Below are positions 33,750-42,456 of a DNA stretch of 64,000 nucleotides, in pieces. Source of the DNA: Firmicutes bacterium UBA5201 (GTDB lineage Bacteria > Bacillota > Clostridia > Peptostreptococcales > Acidaminobacteraceae); assembly GCA_002412775.1 (NCBI GenBank), contig DHVT01000023.1, positions 1 through 64,000 on the forward strand, written 5' to 3'. The number at the start of each line of letters is the position of its first letter. Positions within the stretch are counted from its first letter, which is position 1. Below the pieces are notes generated by a model. That model saw nothing but the letters and a program-made list of their open reading frames with translations. It was not told where the DNA came from and did no database searches. Position numbers and translations under genes: made by a program.

Positions 33750-34619
33750 CTATAACACCTCCATATCTTCGATTTTTGCAAATCTGGTGTAAATATAAAT
33801 GAGCAGTCCTGTTATGAGAATCAAAAGTACTGAAAGGGCGGCTCCGAGTGGCCAATTTCTTATTGCTCCAAACTGATTTTTTATGATGTTACCTATATAC
33901 AAGACCTTTCCGCCACCAAGCATATCCGTTACATAATACATACCAAGTGAGGGAATGAACACAAGTATTATGGATGAGAAAATTCCAGGAAAAGTAAGCG
34001 GCAATGTTATTTTAAAAAAAGTGGTCCGCTTTGAAGCTCCTAGATCAGCTGACGCCTCCAACAGAGATTTGCTTAATTTCTCAATTGAGCTATACATGGG
34101 AAGCACTGCAAATGGCAGCATGCTTGTTATCAATCCTACCATTACAAGACCATCTGTATATACAAATTTCATAGGTGCATCTATTAAACCGGTACTTTGA
34201 AGAAACCTATTGACCGGTCCACTTGTCTGAAACAGAAGCAGCCAGCTGTTAAGTCTCATCAAAGAGTTTGTCCAAAACGGGATCATAATCAGCATAATCA
34301 GCTTTGAAGCCACTTCTTTTGGCTTATTTGCAATATAATATGCAAATGGATAACCGACCAACAGGCACAGGGCTGTTGTTAATGATGCCGCTTTTATAGA
34401 TTTGACTATAACTTTGAAATATGTAGCTTTTAACAATGTTTTGTAACTATCCAATGAAAAACTATAAACAACATCCCCAAATACGCCCCTGGACATAAAG
34501 CTGATATAGATAATGTAAAGCATGGGCAAGGTTACAAATAAAATCATCCATATCGAAACTGGACCTGCCATAGCAAGTACTGGCAATGTTCTTCGCTTGA
34601 AATTGTTTTTATGTTTCAT
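33750..34619 (-). CDS. PotB-type ABC permease
   Basis: 289 residues from the ATG at 34619 (TGGAGGACAA upstream; another ATG 12 bases earlier is not as well placed). Six helices, EAA loop LEASADLGASKRTTFFKITLP near residue 195. The PotC-type gene begins directly after it and the ATPase ends 13 bases upstream. Confidence 0.88.
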   Translation of the reverse strand: MKHKNNFKRRTLPVLAMAGPVSIWMILFVTLPMLYIIYISFMSRGVFGDVVYSFSLDSYKTLLKATYFKVIVKSIKAASLTTALCLLVGYPFAYYIANKPKEVASKLIMLIMIPFWTNSLMRLNSWLLLFQTSGPVNRFLQSTGLIDAPMKFVYTDGLVMVGLITSMLPFAVLPMYSSIEKLSKSLLEASADLGASKRTTFFKITLPLTFPGIFSSIILVFIPSLGMYYVTDMLGGGKVLYIGNIIKNQFGAIRNWPLGAALSVLLILITGLLIYIYTRFAKIEDMEVL

Positions 34620-34632
34620 ATTGTCCTCCATG

Positions 34633-35703
34633 CTAGTTATTGGTCTTGATCGCAACTGCTCTTTCTGGATTCCAATATATATTTACAGAATCTCCCTCTT
34701 TGAAATCATCGTCCTTCTCAAAGCGAGAATACTTGATCTCTTTTTTATCAATCAATTCAATAGCAGTTTTAACAACTGTCCCCATGTAAATAAAATCTTT
34801 GACAGTACCCTTTAGATCAAACCCTTCAACTGGATCAGAGCATACCTCTACATACTCTGGTCTTATTGAGACATGAATCCTTTCACCAACTTTGAATCCA
34901 TTTCCAAGCACCTTCAATGTTCCTGCTGGAGTATTAACTGTTAAATTTCCACTTTGAGAATCGATAACTTCACCATCGAAAATATTGGATTCTCCAATAA
35001 AGCCTGCCACAAATTTTGTTGATGGTCTCTCATAGATTTCTCTTGGTGTGGCCAGTTGTTCTATCACGCCATCATTCATGATTGCGATTCTATCGCTCAT
35101 TGTAAGTGCTTCTTCTTGGTCATGAGTGACATAAACAAAAGTGATTCCAAGCTTCTTCTGTAACCTTTTAAGCTCCACCTGCATCTGCTTTCTAAGCTTG
35201 AGATCCAATGCGCCAAGGGGTTCATCCAGAAGCAAGACCTTCGGGTTGTTTATAAGTGCTCTAGCAATGGCAACTCTCTGTTTCTGACCTCCGGAGAGCT
35301 CATCGGGTTTCCTGCTTTCATATCCTTTGAGTTGGACAAGATCCAGCATTTCATTGACTCTTCCGGTTATTTCAGCTTTTGATTTTTTTTTGATTTTAAG
35401 AGCATAGGCAATATTGTCAAATACATTCATATGCGGGAAAAGAGCATAGTTTTGAAAAACTGTATTGACGTCTCTTTCAAATGGTTCTTTATCTTCGATG
35501 CTTTCTCCCTGAACCATGATTGTTCCGGAAGAGGCTTCTTCAAATCCTGCAATCATTCGAAGAGTAGTGGTCTTTCCACACCCTGAAGGTCCAAGAAGTG
35601 TCAGGAATTCTCCTTGCTTTATTTCGACATTCATTTTTTTAACAACCTTGTTCTTCCCAAAGCTTTTTTCAACGTCAATTAAAGACACAATAAAATCAGA
35701 CAT
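34633..35703 (-). CDS. PotA-type ABC ATPase
   Basis: 356 residues. Walker A GPSGCGKTT, signature LSGGQKQR, Walker B LLLDEPLGALD, and a C-terminal TOBE-like domain (about 245-356) ending RAVAIKTNN. This is the standard polyamine-importer ATPase. AAGAGGTG precedes the ATG. First structural gene after the GntR regulator. Confidence 0.92.
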   Translation of the reverse strand: MSDFIVSLIDVEKSFGKNKVVKKMNVEIKQGEFLTLLGPSGCGKTTTLRMIAGFEEASSGTIMVQGESIEDKEPFERDVNTVFQNYALFPHMNVFDNIAYALKIKKKSKAEITGRVNEMLDLVQLKGYESRKPDELSGGQKQRVAIARALINNPKVLLLDEPLGALDLKLRKQMQVELKRLQKKLGITFVYVTHDQEEALTMSDRIAIMNDGVIEQLATPREIYERPSTKFVAGFIGESNIFDGEVIDSQSGNLTVNTPAGTLKVLGNGFKVGERIHVSIRPEYVEVCSDPVEGFDLKGTVKDFIYMGTVVKTAIELIDKKEIKYSRFEKDDDFKEGDSVNIYWNPERAVAIKTNN

Positions 35704-35786
35704 TTCTCACCTCTTAATATTTTCGTTAAAATTTTAACAATTGCTGATGGACCCGTAACCTTTTCTTATTTTCCACTAAACTTTAA

Positions 35787-36521
35787 TTATATTCCAGCGC
35801 TTGGCCATAGTTCTGTATAGAAGGTGGTCCTGTCGCCTATATTCAACGATCTAGTCGCCTCTACAACCCTCTCATTCATATCATAAGATATGGATTCCAA
35901 TAGGAATGCAGGCGTATTCTCTTCCACATCAAGATAATTGGCTTCATTCTCATATAAAGTAGTTATTCTGATCCACTGCTTAGAAAATTTCAATTTGTGA
36001 TTGTAAACAGTTTCAATAACTTCATATAGAGAATTGATTTCGAAGTCGTACTGTAGAAGATTATCAAATAGACTCACTGGCAAATATGAGTATTCAAGTG
36101 CAAGAGGTATATGATCTCCATATCTTACACGCACGATCTCATAGGCTTTGGTGCCGATTGTCATTTCCAGTAGCGATGCAATTTTTTTATCCGCTTCGAC
36201 TATGCCAAATTTCACAACTTTGTTGCTAGGCTTGATTCCTCTGGACATCAGCATTTGTGAAAAACCACTGAGTTTGACAAAATCTCTTTCAAAATTTGGA
36301 AGTCTTGCAAATGTGCCTTTGCCTTTTACTCTGTATGCGTATCCCAAGTCTACAAGTTGTGTCAATGCGTTCCTTGCCGTCATCCTGCTGATGTCATATG
36401 CTTCACTTAATTCTCTTTCTGATGGCAGTTGACTGCCTCCCTCAATCTCTCCAGAATTAATTTTCTCAATGAGAGTATCCTTGATTTGAATGTAAAGCGG
36501 GGGTATATATGATTTTTTTAT
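35787..36521 (-). CDS. GntR/HutC-family regulator with UTRA domain, FrlR-like
   Basis: About 244 residues. The wHTH is TLIEKINSGEIEGGSQLPSE and ISRMTARNALTQLVDLGYAY, followed by UTRA (about 85-235). The frame stays open to 36530 but holds no ATG, GTG or TTG before residue 47. AAAGGA (36531-36536) is nine bases from an ATA at 36521, or three from ATT at 36527. I infer a rare AUA or AUU start; a start at the internal ATG 36383 would cut the HTH in half. Likely inducer: a fructosamine 6-phosphate. An operator lies at 36551. Confidence 0.8.
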   Translation of the reverse strand: MKKSYIPPLYIQIKDTLIEKINSGEIEGGSQLPSERELSEAYDISRMTARNALTQLVDLGYAYRVKGKGTFARLPNFERDFVKLSGFSQMLMSRGIKPSNKVVKFGIVEADKKIASLLEMTIGTKAYEIVRVRYGDHIPLALEYSYLPVSLFDNLLQYDFEINSLYEVIETVYNHKLKFSKQWIRITTLYENEANYLDVEENTPAFLLESISYDMNERVVEATRSLNIGDRTTFYTELWPSAGI

Positions 36522-36550
36522 AAAAATCAGTCCTTTCGTGAAAATATATT

Positions 36551-36568
36551 GGTATAGTTGTATATACC
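36551..36568 (-). promoter_or_regulatory. GntR/HutC-type operator
   Basis: GGTATAgttgtaTATACC at 36551-36568, a dyad of the HutC-subfamily form (compare NagR sites with GGTATAGACAAC). It lies just downstream of the promoter start point, so binding would block the operon. Confidence 0.75.
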
Positions 36569-36577
36569 ACTATGGAA

Positions 36578-36606
36578 ATAATATCACATAGAAATACTCT
36601 AGGCAA
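36578..36606 (-). promoter_or_regulatory. Promoter of the frl-like operon
   Basis: TTGCCT (36601-36606), a 17-bp spacer, TATTAT (36578-36583). Transcription starts near 36571, next to the operator. Confidence 0.7.
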
Positions 36607-36643
36607 TACTTTTTTATGATGAATTTTATTGACCTTAGTAAAC

Positions 36644-36689
36644 ATAAAAAAAATGACGATCCAAGAAAACCTTCTTAAATCATCATTTT
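36644..36689 (-). terminator. Terminator of the first AAA_14 ATPase gene
   Basis: AAAATGATGAT on the minus strand pairs with ATCGTCATTTT (one G-U), followed by eight T residues. An inner AAGAA/TTCTT stem is inside. Confidence 0.7.
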
Positions 36690-36761
36690 CTAGTGCCGTT
36701 GAGCAAAATGAACCTTTTGTTGTATCAAAATATCCGATTTTAATGGGTACGCCTTATCGCT

Positions 36762-38057
36762 CTATATCAAATGGACGGCATACAAAGGCACTGACTTTAT
36801 ACCATCAATAAGTCCGAAATTTCTTTTTGATATTCTAATGCTTTGATGTGGTTGATACTGTCTTATGTATTCCATAAGACTTCTCGACCTTTTGTTCGTT
36901 GAAGATTTAACTTCTATTGGAATTATGTTCTCTCCCATTTGAAGGATGAAGTCAACTTCATTTGAATTGCTTTTCCAATAATAGAGATCATAACCTTTAG
37001 CCTTTAGATGTTGTGCAACATAATTCTCAGTCACTGCACCTTTAAACAAATTGTGCTCGTTTTCCCTAACCATTGTCATATATGGGACTCTAGTAATTGC
37101 CATTAGCAATCCCACGTCGCTGAAATATAACTTGAAGCCTTTTGGATCTCTATAGACCGATAAAGGAATCTCGCCCCGATTGATCATGGCGCATTCTAAA
37201 CTGACTTGGCTTAACAATAACCATTCTATCGAACTGCCAAAAGTAAGTGCTTTTGCTCCTTTCTCAACAACACTGTATTTAAATTTTCGTTGATCGCCTG
37301 CCAGTTGATCTGGTATTGATCGATATATAGCTTGAACCTTCATCACTTCAGATTTTGTAGTATACTTGCTCATATCTGCAATATATGCATTAATTATATT
37401 TTCATGCACTTGTCGATCAAAATCAACAATGCTCAATCCACTACGATTAAACTCATTGATTGCCGCAGGCATTCCACCGACATATAAATACTGAGTATAC
37501 TTTTCCAGAAGTTGATCATGTATCACTGACGGCAATGCTTCATTCTTGTGAAAGGCCTCTTCAATACGAGGTAAAAACAACTCTGAACCAATTCCCATTA
37601 AAAACTCGTCAAATGTCAAAGGATACAGATAGTGCATCTCCACTTTGCCTACAGGAAACGAATAATTTTCTCGATTCAAAGCGACACCTAGTAAACTTCC
37701 AGCTCCCACAACATGATATCGAGTTGATGATTCGGCGAAGTACTTCAGTGCTGTTACAGCCCGCATCTCAATTTGGATTTCATCAAAAATAATCAATGTG
37801 TGTTCAGCATCAATTTTTTTCATATAAGTCAATTCAATGTCTGACAATATACGTTCAGGCTTTAAGTCTTTATCAAATAATGTTTTCATTTGTGGTTCCA
37901 ATTCAAAATTGATGTACACAAAATCTTTATAACATTCCGAAGCAAACTCCTTCAAAAGATAAGTTTTTCCAACTTGTCTGGCACCTAAAAGGAGCAAGGG
38001 CAACCGGTTTTCTTTTTCCTTCCAATTTAGCAAATCGACTTTTTTATTACGAAACAT
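36762..38057 (-). CDS. AAA_14/DUF4143 ATPase (copy 1)
   Basis: 431 residues. Walker A GARQVGKTYLL (residue ~28), Walker B LIIFDEIQ, and sensor VGAGSLLGVALN, then a C-terminal DUF4143 domain with a PD-(D/E)xK-like core (EVDFILQMGENIIPIEVKSS). Such proteins are common in anaerobes and their function is not established. AAAGGTGG precedes the ATG. Its promoter is overlapped by a 34-bp palindrome, so it is tightly regulated. Confidence 0.9.
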   Translation of the reverse strand: MFRNKKVDLLNWKEKENRLPLLLLGARQVGKTYLLKEFASECYKDFVYINFELEPQMKTLFDKDLKPERILSDIELTYMKKIDAEHTLIIFDEIQIEMRAVTALKYFAESSTRYHVVGAGSLLGVALNRENYSFPVGKVEMHYLYPLTFDEFLMGIGSELFLPRIEEAFHKNEALPSVIHDQLLEKYTQYLYVGGMPAAINEFNRSGLSIVDFDRQVHENIINAYIADMSKYTTKSEVMKVQAIYRSIPDQLAGDQRKFKYSVVEKGAKALTFGSSIEWLLLSQVSLECAMINRGEIPLSVYRDPKGFKLYFSDVGLLMAITRVPYMTMVRENEHNLFKGAVTENYVAQHLKAKGYDLYYWKSNSNEVDFILQMGENIIPIEVKSSTNKRSRSLMEYIRQYQPHQSIRISKRNFGLIDGIKSVPLYAVHLI

Positions 38058-38078
38058 ATAATCACCACCTTTTGGTTC

Positions 38079-38107
38079 ATTATATCCAGAAAGTATTATT
38101 AAGTCAA
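38079..38107 (-). promoter_or_regulatory. Promoter of the AAA_14 gene (copy 1)
   Basis: TTGACT (38102-38107), a 17-bp spacer and TATAAT (38079-38084): near-consensus. Confidence 0.75.
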
Positions 38108-38136
38108 TAAAAAGTCAATTTTGACTTTTTATTGAC
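38103..38136. promoter_or_regulatory. Palindrome overlapping the AAA_14 promoter
   Basis: Two perfect 16-bp arms (38103-38118 and 38121-38136, GTCAATAAAAAGTCAA and its complement) around TT. It overlaps the -35, so it is probably an operator. The half-site GTCAATA appears twice per arm region. Confidence 0.65.
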
Positions 38137-38242
38137 GCTAAAAAAGGTGGCGGTGTCATTTTTAAAATCAGGCATACTTCCAACAATTTGAAAAATCAAT
38201 TAAATACTATGATACATCTTTCGGTACCACGATTCATAATGA

Positions 38243-39313
38243 CTACTCCTCAATCTTGTTGAAATCCTTCAACATTTTTAAATAGGCAGATTCCAAATAA
38301 TCAAAGTTCACTTTATAATTATAGTTTCCTTCCCGTTTATCCAGTAGGATCAATCTACTTGAAGTTAGATTTCCAATATGATATGAGATCGTTGCTTGAG
38401 AGACACCAAGGATTTCTGCAATCTCTTTGGCTGTTTCAACACCCTGTGCGATCAATCTCACCACTTCATACCTGGTTTTGTCCCCCAGATTCTTAAATAA
38501 AAGGACACGCTCTTTTAATTCGCTCTCTTTTGCGTTCTTGATATTTTCCATAAGTTTTTCAACGTCCAGCCCCCACCTTACATACGGGATGTTGCTTCTC
38601 GTATTGAACTCCAACATATAATTGTTTATTACTGAAATCAAAATATTGCCACTTGGCAGAAGTTCTTTCCTCAGCATTTGATTGCTCATCTCAAATATGG
38701 CTTCTCCATCTGTCAAAGTCAGTTGTTGTGTGATTTTTTTCCCCATTTCAATAACTTCACTTTCACGTGCCTTATAAAATGCATCAAAAATGGGTTCAAT
38801 GATATTAACAAGCTGAATCCATTCCAGAGTCATCTCTTTGGGATGTCTTAACAATTTTGAAATCTTCCAGCGTTCTTCATCACTAAGTGGAATTTGCTCA
38901 AGCAATTCAATATGCGCGTCTGTATCAATTGTAACGCCATTTTTAACGTTGACCTGCTCCCCATTGACCAGCGATCTCAATTTAGTTAGAAAACAGTTCA
39001 ATAAGGCCTCTTCATCAAGATTAGCAATGAGTTCCAGGTAATCTCCAGCGCTTTCATAACCAAAAGGGGCGTATAACTTTGACAGAAGAGAAGGCAGACT
39101 CTGTTCATCAAAATAGAATTTTTGAATGGCTTTCTCATAAGGCTTCAATACTTCCACAAATGCTTCATATTGCTTCATCGACTCCTCAGGAATATATTCC
39201 ACGTAAGGACTTGATTCAAGCTCTTTTCTAGATTTTTTATCAAAAAAAATGGATTCTGGGAAAAAAAGCAAATCGACTATTCTGCTTTCACTTGGGAAAA
39301 ATTCAAATCGCAT
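38243..39313 (-). CDS. ArsR-family regulator with long N-terminal domain
   Basis: 356 residues. The first ~260 residues are a helical domain of unknown role; the C-terminal winged helix (FKNLGDKTRYEVVRLIAQG, TAKEIAEILGVSQATISYHI, RLILLDKREGNY) is ArsR type. It starts inside the 3' end of the MFS gene with GAGGAGGAAC upstream. It probably senses a drug and controls the transporter through the ATTAGACA dyads. Confidence 0.85.
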   Translation of the reverse strand: MRFEFFPSESRIVDLLFFPESIFFDKKSRKELESSPYVEYIPEESMKQYEAFVEVLKPYEKAIQKFYFDEQSLPSLLSKLYAPFGYESAGDYLELIANLDEEALLNCFLTKLRSLVNGEQVNVKNGVTIDTDAHIELLEQIPLSDEERWKISKLLRHPKEMTLEWIQLVNIIEPIFDAFYKARESEVIEMGKKITQQLTLTDGEAIFEMSNQMLRKELLPSGNILISVINNYMLEFNTRSNIPYVRWGLDVEKLMENIKNAKESELKERVLLFKNLGDKTRYEVVRLIAQGVETAKEIAEILGVSQATISYHIGNLTSSRLILLDKREGNYNYKVNFDYLESAYLKMLKDFNKIEE

Positions 39314-40563
39314 GGTTCCTCCTCTTCAACCTTCAAAAATGGTTTTCTAAAGTAAATGGTTGCGCCTAGTACTATGATGCCTACAACTGCAAATGTTACT
39401 CCTGCCGAGAACATATCAATGCCAACACCGAATAAAATTTGACCTATTGGAATCGTTGCAATCAATCCAATATCCATAACTGAACCTACACGTCCCATGA
39501 ATTCTCTTGGGACTATAGTCTGGAACATTGTTCCCAGTGCAATATTTACAATAGTAACAAACAAACCGATCAAAAAAAACATTGATGTAATCAGTATCAT
39601 TGGAATAGTGTTGGTTGCAAAATTTTGAACAAAGCCAGTGCTGGAGAAATAAGATAGAATCAAGACTAAGACGCTGATCAAGAAAAATGTCATTATGACC
39701 AATCTCCCAATTTCAATTTTCTTGGCATGTTTGCCCAGCACCATCGGAGAAATCAACATCGACCCTGCGAAGATAGCCGAAACAACGCCATATTGTATTT
39801 CAGTACCTCCAAGCACATCTATTATGACAAATATGACCCCCACACTCATCAAGGGACCTAATGAGAAGTTCAGGAACACTCCAAAAGCAATGATATTAAG
39901 TAGAATTTTATATCTCTTAAGTATACCCAAACCTTCAACAAAGTTCCTTTTGAAATTATGCAAATCTATCTTTTCAGGCTCCTTATTGCTTTTAGGGATA
40001 TTAATGCTCATCTCAAGAATGGCCGAGAGTAAAAAACTGATCGCATTGACAATCAAAATGATTTGAAGCCCCAAAATTGCGTAAAGGGCTGAAGCCAGCA
40101 TAGGCGAAATGATATTTGCCATGCTGGAAATGACGGAACGTACACTGTTGGCATCGAAAAGCTTTTCCTTTTCAACAATACTTGGAATTACAGCAATCAT
40201 TGCACTGCCAAAGAAGATTTCAATAATTTCCAGAACAATAACAAGAACGTAAATACTAAAAAGGCTCAAACCGTTGTTCAAATAGAAATAAATCGCATAT
40301 CCACCAATCAGAAAACCATTCAACAAATCTAGTCTTACAATCATCTTCTTGCGATCAAACCAGTCACCGAAAACACCTGCAATTGGTGAGAGAAAAATTC
40401 TCGGAAGTATAGAGATTGCCAGTAATGATGCGAATTGTGTCGCTGAACCAGTAATGGCAAACACATAAAGTGACAAAGCAAACTGTTGCATGTTCGAACC
40501 CAATATGGAACTCGCTTTGCCAATCATTAATTTTCTAAATTCTTTATTTTTTAAGATATCCAT
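39277..40563 (-). CDS. MFS transporter, drug efflux-like
   Basis: 428 residues with about 12 helices. First loop motif GVFGDWFDRKKMIVRLD (MFS motif A, GD..DRKK). Similar to macrolide/DHA3-type exporters (MFS_3). GAGAGGTTG precedes the ATG. Overlaps the ArsR regulator by 37 bases. Promoter and palindrome lie at 40595-40660. Confidence 0.88.
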   Translation of the reverse strand: MDILKNKEFRKLMIGKASSILGSNMQQFALSLYVFAITGSATQFASLLAISILPRIFLSPIAGVFGDWFDRKKMIVRLDLLNGFLIGGYAIYFYLNNGLSLFSIYVLVIVLEIIEIFFGSAMIAVIPSIVEKEKLFDANSVRSVISSMANIISPMLASALYAILGLQIILIVNAISFLLSAILEMSINIPKSNKEPEKIDLHNFKRNFVEGLGILKRYKILLNIIAFGVFLNFSLGPLMSVGVIFVIIDVLGGTEIQYGVVSAIFAGSMLISPMVLGKHAKKIEIGRLVIMTFFLISVLVLILSYFSSTGFVQNFATNTIPMILITSMFFLIGLFVTIVNIALGTMFQTIVPREFMGRVGSVMDIGLIATIPIGQILFGVGIDMFSAGVTFAVVGIIVLGATIYFRKPFLKVEEEEPCDLNFSQVKAE

Positions 40564-40594
40564 ATAATCAACCTCTCGTTCATTAGATGATTAT

Positions 40595-40660
40595 ATAATA
40601 CATTAGACAGATGCATTAGTCAATAGAGTTATAACAATCCAATTAGACAAATGTCTAATT
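40595..40660 (-). promoter_or_regulatory. Promoter and operators of the MFS-ArsR operon
   Basis: TTGACT (40618-40623), a 17-bp spacer and TATTAT (40595-40600). Palindrome AATTAGACAAATGTCTAATT at 40641-40660 (9-bp arms). A further ATTAGACA half-site, with the rest imperfect, lies within the spacer at 40602-40609. Confidence 0.75.
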
Positions 40661-40709
40661 TGTGTAATCATTGAAACAATCGCTTGAGACGATCAATTGA
40701 CCTTAAAGA

Positions 40710-40744
40710 GTGAGTTATTGCCGAAACCACCGTACCGGTACGCC
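40710..40744. repeat. GTACC-core repeat, copy 3
   Basis: GTGAGTTATTGCCG followed by AACCACCG and the perfect 12-bp CGTACCGGTACG (40731-40742). The left 14 bases recur exactly at 57704. Confidence 0.8.
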
Positions 40745-40841
40745 TGATTGTCCGCACCAAACCAAAAGAACTTCCAACTTACAAACCTATGTCTAGGTCC
40801 GAAGTGGAAGTTCTTTCATATGGAATCTCACATCCCTAATT

Positions 40842-41900
40842 TCACTTATAACTTTTAGTCTTATTCATCTTAGAAATGTTTTTGAATTTTTCGTTTTTTC
40901 TTTTAATATAATCCTCTTGATTTTCTGAATAATCATCTTCCGCTTTCAGCTTCAAATAGGATTGCCACCGTTTTTCCGATAACGCTCCATCTTTAATCGC
41001 AGAATAAATAGCACAATCAGGTTCACTAGTATGTGTACAATCACGAAAACGACAGAGTTCAAAGTACGCTTCAACGTCATTAAATGCTTTATCAAGCCCA
41101 CTTTCAGCATCCCATAGTCCAAGTTCACGCATACCGGGTGTATCAACAATCATACCACCCTTTGGAAGTAAGATGAGTTCTCTTCTTGTCGTTGTATGCC
41201 TGCCTCTATCATCTTTCCTGATTTCCCGGGTCTCAAGTGTTTCTTTGCCTGTCAACCAATTGATAAGAGTAGATTTTCCAACGCCTGAGGACCCTAAAAG
41301 CGCTACAGTTTTTCCATGACCAATATAAGACATCACGTCTTCATAACCTTCGTTCGTCACAGCGGAAATACCTATGAAATCCACACCATTTCCGACAGAA
41401 TCAGCTGCTCTAAACTTGCTGTAAATATCGTCGCACAAATCCACCTTCGTTAGAACCACCACTGGTGTAGAACCGCTTTCCCATACAAGCACCAAGTAGC
41501 GTTCCAGTCTACGAAGATTGAAATCACTATTGACCGACATGCATATAAAAGTCGTATCGATATTTGTTGCGACCAACTGCTCTTCACAAGACTTCCCAGC
41601 TGCCTTCCGAATGAAAGCGCTTTTTCTTGAAAGCACTTGATGAATGATCCCATTCCCATTTTTACCAGTATCGCGATCCAGCATAACAAAATCGCCTACA
41701 GCAGGATAATCACTAAGGTTCCTTGTCTGATGCCTATATTTTCCCGATACTACAGCAAGAAATTCATCACTTGCTGTTACAACACGATAGATATCCTTTG
41801 ACTGCGACAGCACCCTTCCTAAATATAAATCTTCATATTGTGAGGCTTCTCTAGCCAACGCATCACTAAGTCCATATTTCCTCATTTCATCATAGAGCAT
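40842..41900 (-). CDS. rsgA: Ribosome small subunit-dependent GTPase A
   Basis: 352 residues. OB fold, then circularly permuted GTPase: G4 VVVLTKVDL, G1 LLGSSGVGKSTL, G3 IVDTPGMRELG. The C-terminal zinc motif CRFRDCTHTSEPDCAI is typical of RsgA. It matures the 30S subunit. The ATG at 41900 has GGAGG 8 bases upstream and overlaps the RNHCP gene by 11 bases. The lysine-rich tail is longer than usual. Confidence 0.92.
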   Translation of the reverse strand: MLYDEMRKYGLSDALAREASQYEDLYLGRVLSQSKDIYRVVTASDEFLAVVSGKYRHQTRNLSDYPAVGDFVMLDRDTGKNGNGIIHQVLSRKSAFIRKAAGKSCEEQLVATNIDTTFICMSVNSDFNLRRLERYLVLVWESGSTPVVVLTKVDLCDDIYSKFRAADSVGNGVDFIGISAVTNEGYEDVMSYIGHGKTVALLGSSGVGKSTLINWLTGKETLETREIRKDDRGRHTTTRRELILLPKGGMIVDTPGMRELGLWDAESGLDKAFNDVEAYFELCRFRDCTHTSEPDCAIYSAIKDGALSEKRWQSYLKLKAEDDYSENQEDYIKRKNEKFKNISKMNKTKSYK

Positions 41901-42282
41901 GCATGGCACCTCCAATCTCATGAAGCGGAAATGGGGGTTTAGCCAGAGGCTGTAGTGCAATTGACATGAGCTTAACGGGATTATCATCTGCGGCAATTCG
42001 GTTCGAACTCAAATGGCCACATCGATTACATCTATGTATAATCGCCCATTCGCCATTTTTCCTAACCCAAACACCAATTGGTTCCATAATTCCACTACAA
42101 TTTGCAGAGCGATCTCCCGGCAAATCGTCAACGTGTACACTGCTTAAGCAATTGGGACAATGATTCCTATGATTGCTCCCGGCGCCTTTCGGCTCAACCA
42201 TGCTTCCACAGCTTTTACATACAAAATTTTCATAACATGCTTCTTTTTGGTAATTGTTCTTATCTCTACTTGAGTACTTCAA
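41890..42282 (-). CDS. RNHCP domain zinc protein
   Basis: 130 residues. FVCKSCG near residue 20, the naming motif RNHCPNCLSS near residue 38, and RCNRCGHLSSNR near residue 85: a double zinc ribbon. The TTG start at 42282 has TAGGAGGAGC upstream. RNHCP proteins are linked to ribosome-related genes; here it is coupled to rsgA. A leader region with a short ORF and alternative hairpins lies upstream. Confidence 0.85.
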   Translation of the reverse strand: MKYSSRDKNNYQKEACYENFVCKSCGSMVEPKGAGSNHRNHCPNCLSSVHVDDLPGDRSANCSGIMEPIGVWVRKNGEWAIIHRCNRCGHLSSNRIAADDNPVKLMSIALQPLAKPPFPLHEIGGAMHAL

Positions 42283-42312
42283 TGTACGCTCCTCCTAAAG
42301 TTTAATAAACTT

Positions 42313-42352
42313 TATGGGAGGCCCATAACCTATTATTTTATGCAAGCCTCCC
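42313..42352 (-). promoter_or_regulatory. Alternative hairpins in the RNHCP-rsgA leader
   Basis: GGGAGGC (42346-42352) can pair with GCCTCCC (42316-42322). The same GCCTCCC can instead form a local TATGGG/CCCATA stem (42313-42327), or pair with the AGGAGGAG ribosome site downstream. The leader ORF stop codon lies in the long-hairpin loop. This looks like a ribosome-stalling attenuator. Confidence 0.5.
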
Positions 42353-42386
42353 GGATTGCCACATTCTCCAACATTTTTTTAGACAT
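42333..42386 (-). CDS. Putative 17-residue leader peptide
   Basis: MSKKMLENVAIREACIK, with GAGAGGGG eight bases upstream of the ATG and TAA at 42333. It covers one arm of the alternative hairpins, so ribosome stalling here would change the fold near the RNHCP start. No match to a known leader was recognised. Confidence 0.5.
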   Translation of the reverse strand: MSKKMLENVAIREACIK

Positions 42387-42426
42387 AAAAATAACCCCTC
42401 TCTTTAATATTCAACTTACAGAATTT

Positions 42427-42456
42427 ATTATAGCAAATATTCTGACAAATATACAA
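42427..42456 (-). promoter_or_regulatory. Promoter of the RNHCP-rsgA operon
   Basis: TTGTAT (42451-42456), an 18-bp spacer and TATAAT (42427-42432), giving a leader of about 140 bases before RNHCP. The -35 abuts the stop of the AAA_14 gene upstream. Confidence 0.6.
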
